DNA of 64,000 bases, from the NCBI GenBank assembly GCA_014841835.1, contig JACYUQ010000004.1, positions 868,001 to 932,000 of the forward strand. Reading direction: 5' to 3'. The notes beneath the pieces were generated by a model. The model was not told the DNA's origin. It ran no database searches and saw nothing but the letters and a program-made list of their open reading frames with translations. Positions 59,732 through 64,000 of the stretch are shown piece by piece; the first letter of the stretch is position 1, and every line of letters starts with the position of its first letter. Both the position numbers and the translations under genes were made by a program. The stretch is from Oxalobacteraceae sp. CFBP 13730 (lineage in GTDB: Bacteria; Pseudomonadota; Gammaproteobacteria; Burkholderiales; Burkholderiaceae_D).

Positions 59732-61091
59732 TTTGCCGGTGCAGCCATGGTCGCTGCGCCGGCGCCTCTTGATGGCCATCGTGGCGGCCAGCACCGTGCT
59801 GTGGCTGGCCAGCCTTGGCATCGTCACCGTCATCGCGTGGCAGGAAACCAACGACGTGTTCGACGATGCGCTCGAGGAATCGGGCCACATGATCATGGCC
59901 GCCACCACCGACTGGAACGAGCGCGGCCTGTTGCTGCGGCCGGGTCTCGAAAGCCGGCCCGGGCGCAAGGTCGACATGCAGTACCAGATCGTGGCGGACG
60001 GGCGCGTCATCCAGCGTACCGGCGGCGCGCCCGCGCAGCCGTTCGTGACGGATTTCGAGGACCAGGACGGCTTTGCCGACGTGCGCAACAACGGCGATCC
60101 CTGGCGCGTGTTCGTCGTGCGCGACGCGGCGCGCAGCGTCGAGGTCCAGGTCGGCCAGCAACAGAGCAAGCGTTTCGATATTCTCGAAGAGCTGGCCGAA
60201 TCGCTGTGGCTGCCCGTGCTGGGCTTCCTGCTGCTGCTGGCACTCGTGTGCTGGGTGTTGACCGGGCGCGTGCTGAAACCCTTGCGCCAGACGGCGGCAA
60301 GCATCGCGGCCAAGACACCGCTCGATCTGACACAGGTGCCCACCGCCGGCCAGGCGCGCGAAGTGCTGCCGATCGTGCAGGCGCTCAATGGCGTGCTGGG
60401 CCGCCTGGAAGCGGCGCTGCAGGCCGAGCGTCGCTTCACGGCCGACGCCGCGCACGAGCTGCGCACGCCGCTGGCGGGCCTGCACATGCATGTGCAGCTG
60501 CTGCAGCGCCAGCATCCCGAACTGGCCGCGCCGTTCCAGAAACTGCGCCACGATATCGCGCGTACGACCGGGCTGGTCGACAGCCTCTTGACGCTGGCAC
60601 GCCTCGACCCGCTGGCGCGCGAACAGTTGGTGCGCGCCCCGGTCGCGCTGCCGGCGCTGCTCGAGCGCCTCGTGGGCTCGCATGCGCACGAGGCGGCAGA
60701 GCGCGCTATTACCATCGCCGTGCACTGCGAGCTCGATTACGTCGAGGCCGACCCGCAGATGCTCGACATCGTGTTGCGCAACCTGCTCGACAATGCGCTG
60801 CGCTATTGCCCGGACGGCAGCCGCATTGAGATCGATGCGCGCCGGCATGGCGGGTTCGACCGCATTGCCGTGCGCGACAACGGCCCGGGCGTGGATGCGG
60901 CCAGCCGCGCGCGCCTGAGCGAGCGCTTCTTCCGCGTGCTGGGGCAGGGCCAGCCGGGCAGCGGGCTCGGGCTGTCGATCGTCCGGCGCATCGCCGATCT
61001 GCATGGCATCGCGCTGACTTTCGGCGCTGGCCTGGACGGGCGCGGTCTTGGTGTGACGCTCGACTTCGACGCGTCCTTAAGATCGGTTTAA
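59721..61091 (+). CDS. qseC: QseC-like sensor histidine kinase
   Basis: A 456-residue membrane kinase. Span 1 is at about 15-37, followed by a periplasmic sensor section (40-150) and span 2 at about 163-183. A short HAMP-like linker leads to the HisKA domain with His245 in AAHELRTPLAGL. The ATPase domain has NLLDNALRYCPDG, DNGPGVD and GSGLGLSIV. The sensor section is short, with acidic residues (FDDALEESGHMI) like those of QseC/PmrB, which respond to hormones, metals or membrane stress. The last bases of the gene contain the first half of the CTTAA-type box in front of the next gene. Confidence 0.88.
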   Translation: MVNDLPVQPWSLRRRLLMAIVAASTVLWLASLGIVTVIAWQETNDVFDDALEESGHMIMAATTDWNERGLLLRPGLESRPGRKVDMQYQIVADGRVIQRTGGAPAQPFVTDFEDQDGFADVRNNGDPWRVFVVRDAARSVEVQVGQQQSKRFDILEELAESLWLPVLGFLLLLALVCWVLTGRVLKPLRQTAASIAAKTPLDLTQVPTAGQAREVLPIVQALNGVLGRLEAALQAERRFTADAAHELRTPLAGLHMHVQLLQRQHPELAAPFQKLRHDIARTTGLVDSLLTLARLDPLAREQLVRAPVALPALLERLVGSHAHEAAERAITIAVHCELDYVEADPQMLDIVLRNLLDNALRYCPDGSRIEIDARRHGGFDRIAVRDNGPGVDAASRARLSERFFRVLGQGQPGSGLGLSIVRRIADLHGIALTFGAGLDGRGLGVTLDFDASLRSV

Positions 61092-61092
61092 T
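61076..61092 (+). promoter_or_regulatory. QseB/PmrA-like box before the YgiW-like gene
   Basis: CTTAAG, ATCGG, TTTAAT: a full match to HTTAAK-N5-HTTAAK (equivalently CTTAA-N6-TTTAA). It overlaps the kinase stop codon and lies 75 bases before the next ATG. Confidence 0.6.
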
Positions 61093-61166
61093 GTCCCGCC
61101 GGTGTAATGCGTCTGTGCCTGCCAACGCTGTGCAGGCAACGACCCACCAACTACCGAGGACTGACC

Positions 61167-61613
61167 ATGACACGTATTTCGCACATCGCCTGTATCGCCC
61201 TGTTGATCACCGGTTCGGCCGCTGCTGTCGCCCAGACCGCGGCAACCCAGACTACAACACCGGCTGCAACCGCCACCGTAGCGCCAACTGCCGCCCCGGC
61301 CACCAAGGCCGCGCCAGCGGGCTATGCCGGCCCATCGGGCGCGCCATTGATGACGGCCAAGGACTTGCTGGCCAATGGCAAGGATGACCAGTACGTGCGC
61401 CTCAAGGGCAAGCTCACCAGCCACAAGGGCGACGAGAACTACGAGTTCACCGACGCCAGCGGCAAAATCATGGTCGAGATCGACGCGGACCGCTTCCCGG
61501 CCGGCGTGACGGTCGATCACAACACGCTGGTGGAACTCACCGGCGAGTTCGACAAGGAAATGTTCGGCGACTCTACCGTGGACGTCGAGCAGATCAAGGT
61601 CGTCGCGCAGTAA
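61167..61613 (+). CDS. YgiW/YdeI-type OB-fold stress protein
   Basis: A 148-residue periplasmic protein. The signal ends around AVAQ (22). A flexible Thr/Ala/Pro linker (23-60) is followed by a BOF/OB-fold domain with MTAKDLLANGKDDQYVRLKG, YEFTDASGKIMVEID and TVDVEQIKVV. YgiW-like proteins contribute to resistance to peroxide, acid and cationic peptides. In E. coli ygiW stands beside qseBC, and the same association is seen here, with a matching operator in between, so it is probably a target of the system. Confidence 0.87.
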   Translation: MTRISHIACIALLITGSAAAVAQTAATQTTTPAATATVAPTAAPATKAAPAGYAGPSGAPLMTAKDLLANGKDDQYVRLKGKLTSHKGDENYEFTDASGKIMVEIDADRFPAGVTVDHNTLVELTGEFDKEMFGDSTVDVEQIKVVAQ

Positions 61614-61671
61614 GAATTGACGTGTTCGGGCGATAATGGTGGCTTCGCCGCCATGATTGTCCGATTCGCCC

Positions 61672-64000
61672 ATGCATTACGATTACGCCGACCTGACGCA
61701 CAACTTCGACCCCGGCGCCATGAAGCGTGGCCACGATTACGCCGATGATGGCCATGTGCTGGTCGCGCAGTGGCAGGCCGACCGGCTGATTGGCGAAGTT
61801 GCCGGCAGTGGCGGGGCGATCTACCATCAGACCATCCGCGTGTTCACCCGCCGCGAGCAGGTCAACTTCGACGGTCGCTGCACCTGTCCGGTGGGCTACA
61901 ACTGCAAGCACGTGGTGGCGGTCCTGATCAAGGACATCGAGTGCCGCGAACGCGAAGCCCGGCAGGCCCCCGGTGCGGCCAACGCTGTCGCGCAGCACTG
62001 GCTCATGCAGCTCTCGCAACTGAGTCAGATCACGCAGCCGGCACTCTCGGGCACGGGCGCGATGACCATCCTGGCCTGGGTCCTGGTGCCGGATCTGCAC
62101 GGCCACTCCCGGCTGCATTTGCGCAAGGGCCGCCAGGGCAAGCGCGGCGGCATTGGCGCCAGCTCGGGCGACGTCAACCATCACGGCCTGCTGCGCGATC
62201 CACCGGCCTGGATCGCAACCGGCGACGTCGAGCTGCTGCGCCAGTTTGCCGGTCTGGCCGCTGCGTCGGGCGGCCTGGGCGTCGCGCGGCCGCAAGGCGC
62301 GCTGGGCGCACGCCTGCTGGCCCAGCTGGTCGCGCAAGAGCGGCTGCTGCGCGCCCACACGCCGGACGATCTGGCGCGCGGCCGGGTCGCGCCGCTGCTG
62401 GCCGGTCCGAAGCGCGCGGCCGTGATCGACTGGCATCCCATGGACGGCGCTCCCGATGCGCTTCAGCTGAGCTGGCAATTTGCCGGTGGCGGCGCGCGCG
62501 AACAGCAGATTCCCGACGAAGTACTGCCAACCGAACCGGCCTGCTACATCGATGGCGACCTGATCGGGGAACTGACGCTGCCCGCCTTGCTGGCGCCCTT
62601 GCCGCTGGAGATGCTGCTTGGCGCGGTGGAGCAGGCGCCGCTGCTGTGGCCGGAGCACCGCGCCAGCGTGGCAACGCGCATGGCCGAGCTTGGCCTGGAT
62701 GGCGTGTTCCCGCTGCCACAGGTGCTGGAAACACATGAGCGCAGCGACGTGGCGCCGGTGCCCCTGCTCGTGCTCGACAGCATGCTGGCCAGGCAGCGCG
62801 GCGACTACCGCTGGTACGACCATGCCACCTTGATGTTCGACTACGACGGCTGGATCGCGGAACCCGACGACGGGCCGGTGCTGCGCCGCGTCGAGAACAC
62901 CAGGGTCCAGCTGATCGTGCGCGATGCTGCGCTCGAGGCGGCGGCGCGGGCGCTGCTGCTTGGATTCGGGTTTGCCGAACCGCCACCCGACTCGCCACTG
63001 CTGGATCTGCCCGGGGCCTTGCAGCTTGCCGACGAGGCGGCCTGGGTCGGCTTCGTGCGCGATACGCTGCCGCGCCTGGAGGCGACCGGCTGGCAGGTCG
63101 AGATCGAAGCCGATTATCGCTACCACCTGGCCGAGGTCGATGACTGGTACGCCGAACTCGATGAAGAAGGCGAGGGCGGGCAAGCCTGGTTCGCGCTCGA
63201 GCTGGGTATTGTCGTCAACGGCCAGCGCCACGCGCTGCTGCCCTTGCTGCTCAAGATGATCCGCGCCGCGCCGCAGGAGTTCGACCCGATGGCCCTAGCC
63301 ACGCGCGCCGACGAGGGCGACCTGGTGATCGAACTCGACGACGAAACACGCGTGGCCGTGACCTGGGGCCGCATCAAGCCGATCCTGGTCACGCTGGGCG
63401 AGCTGTATTTCAACGAGCGCATGGGCAGCCGGGTGCGCCTGCCGGTGATGGATGCGGCGCGCCTGGCCGAACTCGAGCGCGCCGCGCATCTGCGCTGGAT
63501 GGGCGGCGAGCGCCTGCGCGCACTGGGCCGCAAGCTCAACGATTTCGACGGCATCCGCCCGGTCGAACTCCCCGTTGGCCTGCAGGCCGACCTGCGGCCC
63601 TATCAGCGCAGCGGCCTGGCCTGGCTGCAGTTTCTGCGTGAGTACGAATTCGGCGGCATCCTGGCCGACGACATGGGGCTGGGTAAGACGATCCAGGCGC
63701 TGGCCCACATCCTGGTCGAGAAAGAAGCGGGGCGGCTCGATCGCCCGGCACTGGTCGTGGCGCCCACGAGCCTGATGCCGAACTGGCAGGCCGAGGCGGC
63801 CCGCTTTACGCCCGGCCTGCGCGTGCTGCTGTTGCACGGCAAGGAGCGCACGGCGCTGTTCGATGGCATCGGCGACGCCGACGTGGTCCTGACCACCTAC
63901 GCGCTGCTCGGGCGCGACGAAGTGGCGCTGCGCGGCCACCGCTATCACCTGTTGATCCTCGATGAAGCGCAGTACATCAAGAACAGCCGCAGCAAGGCGG
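61672..64000 (+). CDS. SWIM zinc-finger SNF2-type helicase, cut by the window end
   Basis: The first 776 residues of a larger protein. A SWIM zinc finger has Cys70, Cys72, Cys78 and His80 (CTCPVGYNCKH). A long Ala/Leu-rich middle region of the bacterial SNF2-associated type follows (about 90-620), then the first helicase domain. Walker A GILADDMGLGKT has Lys672, VVAPTSLMPNW is motif Ia, and DEAQ at 764-767 is motif II. The second helicase lobe lies beyond the edge. Such proteins translocate on double-stranded DNA and are linked to RNA polymerase recycling or repair; the exact role is not known. Confidence 0.9.
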   Translation, partial: MHYDYADLTHNFDPGAMKRGHDYADDGHVLVAQWQADRLIGEVAGSGGAIYHQTIRVFTRREQVNFDGRCTCPVGYNCKHVVAVLIKDIECREREARQAPGAANAVAQHWLMQLSQLSQITQPALSGTGAMTILAWVLVPDLHGHSRLHLRKGRQGKRGGIGASSGDVNHHGLLRDPPAWIATGDVELLRQFAGLAAASGGLGVARPQGALGARLLAQLVAQERLLRAHTPDDLARGRVAPLLAGPKRAAVIDWHPMDGAPDALQLSWQFAGGGAREQQIPDEVLPTEPACYIDGDLIGELTLPALLAPLPLEMLLGAVEQAPLLWPEHRASVATRMAELGLDGVFPLPQVLETHERSDVAPVPLLVLDSMLARQRGDYRWYDHATLMFDYDGWIAEPDDGPVLRRVENTRVQLIVRDAALEAAARALLLGFGFAEPPPDSPLLDLPGALQLADEAAWVGFVRDTLPRLEATGWQVEIEADYRYHLAEVDDWYAELDEEGEGGQAWFALELGIVVNGQRHALLPLLLKMIRAAPQEFDPMALATRADEGDLVIELDDETRVAVTWGRIKPILVTLGELYFNERMGSRVRLPVMDAARLAELERAAHLRWMGGERLRALGRKLNDFDGIRPVELPVGLQADLRPYQRSGLAWLQFLREYEFGGILADDMGLGKTIQALAHILVEKEAGRLDRPALVVAPTSLMPNWQAEAARFTPGLRVLLLHGKERTALFDGIGDADVVLTTYALLGRDEVALRGHRYHLLILDEAQYIKNSRSKA

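Noticed and set aside
1..64000. CRISPR arrays, tRNA or rRNA genes, insertion sequences, attachment sites
   Set aside because: None seen by eye on either strand; a tRNA or IS search program would be needed to exclude them fully.

Overview
The window is high-GC, densely coded bacterial chromosome with short intergenic gaps. It fits a betaproteobacterium of the Oxalobacteraceae (Massilia/Duganella/Telluria-like). This is an inference from gene content: a TamA/TamB pair, an MksFEB condensin, a TonB-Xanth-Caul type receptor beside a GH20 enzyme, REC-HD-GYP proteins, Bug/TctC receptors and paired DUF3108 proteins. I see no rRNA, tRNA, CRISPR array, insertion sequence or prophage. No gene-free stretch exceeds about 250 bases once the small genes are counted.

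Layout. 1-4267: a minus-strand cluster (both subunits of a 3-oxoacid CoA-transferase, an SDR dehydrogenase and a Bug-type receptor) is divergent from an IclR/PcaR-type regulator. Three copies of a 15-bp operator lie between them, which points to beta-ketoadipate-type aromatic catabolism. 4313-6200: two DUF3108 proteins. 6359-11291: mksF-mksE-mksB, an alternative SMC condensin, with an extended -10 promoter, a 5'UTR hairpin and a strong terminator. 11388-14398: a LytS/LytTR two-component pair and a secreted SUMF1-fold protein. 14418-20418: a CcdC-like membrane protein, a small His/Pro-rich peptide, a HAD nucleotidase, a zinc alcohol dehydrogenase, an MFS exporter, a LysR regulator and two small unknowns.

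20573-28985: a secreted S41 peptidase in a locally AT-richer patch, the outer-membrane assembly module TamA/TamB, and queC. 28990-36647: small unknowns, a tandem-GAF histidine kinase, a cation diffusion facilitator, a REC-HD-GYP regulator, a Nei-type glycosylase and a DUF3016 protein. 36704-38840: an envelope cluster of mepK-like endopeptidase, secreted unknown, lipoprotein and thioesterase. 38976-46130: a PQQ sugar dehydrogenase, an M16 protease, an LLM oxidoreductase, a serine hydrolase and a Gly-x-Thr repeat protein. 46316-47695: a tandem HD-GYP protein.

47875-54156: a TonB receptor, a GH20 beta-hexosaminidase and an AmpG-like permease form an apparent amino-sugar oligosaccharide uptake operon. 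54153-58912: an AraC-GyrI regulator, a BCCT transporter, a formaldehyde-dehydrogenase-like enzyme, a DUF2945 protein and a Cys-patterned secreted protein. 59066-61613: a QseBC-like two-component system followed by a YgiW-like OB-fold protein, with CTTAA-type direct-repeat boxes before both units. 61672 to the window end: a SWIM-SNF2 helicase cut by the edge.

The best candidates for less-described biology are the GH20 operon whose hydrolase lacks an export signal, the mirror-symmetric Cys protein, the Gly-x-Thr repeat protein, the tandem HD-GYP protein and the promoter-equipped Pro-rich peptides. None is a proven new system.
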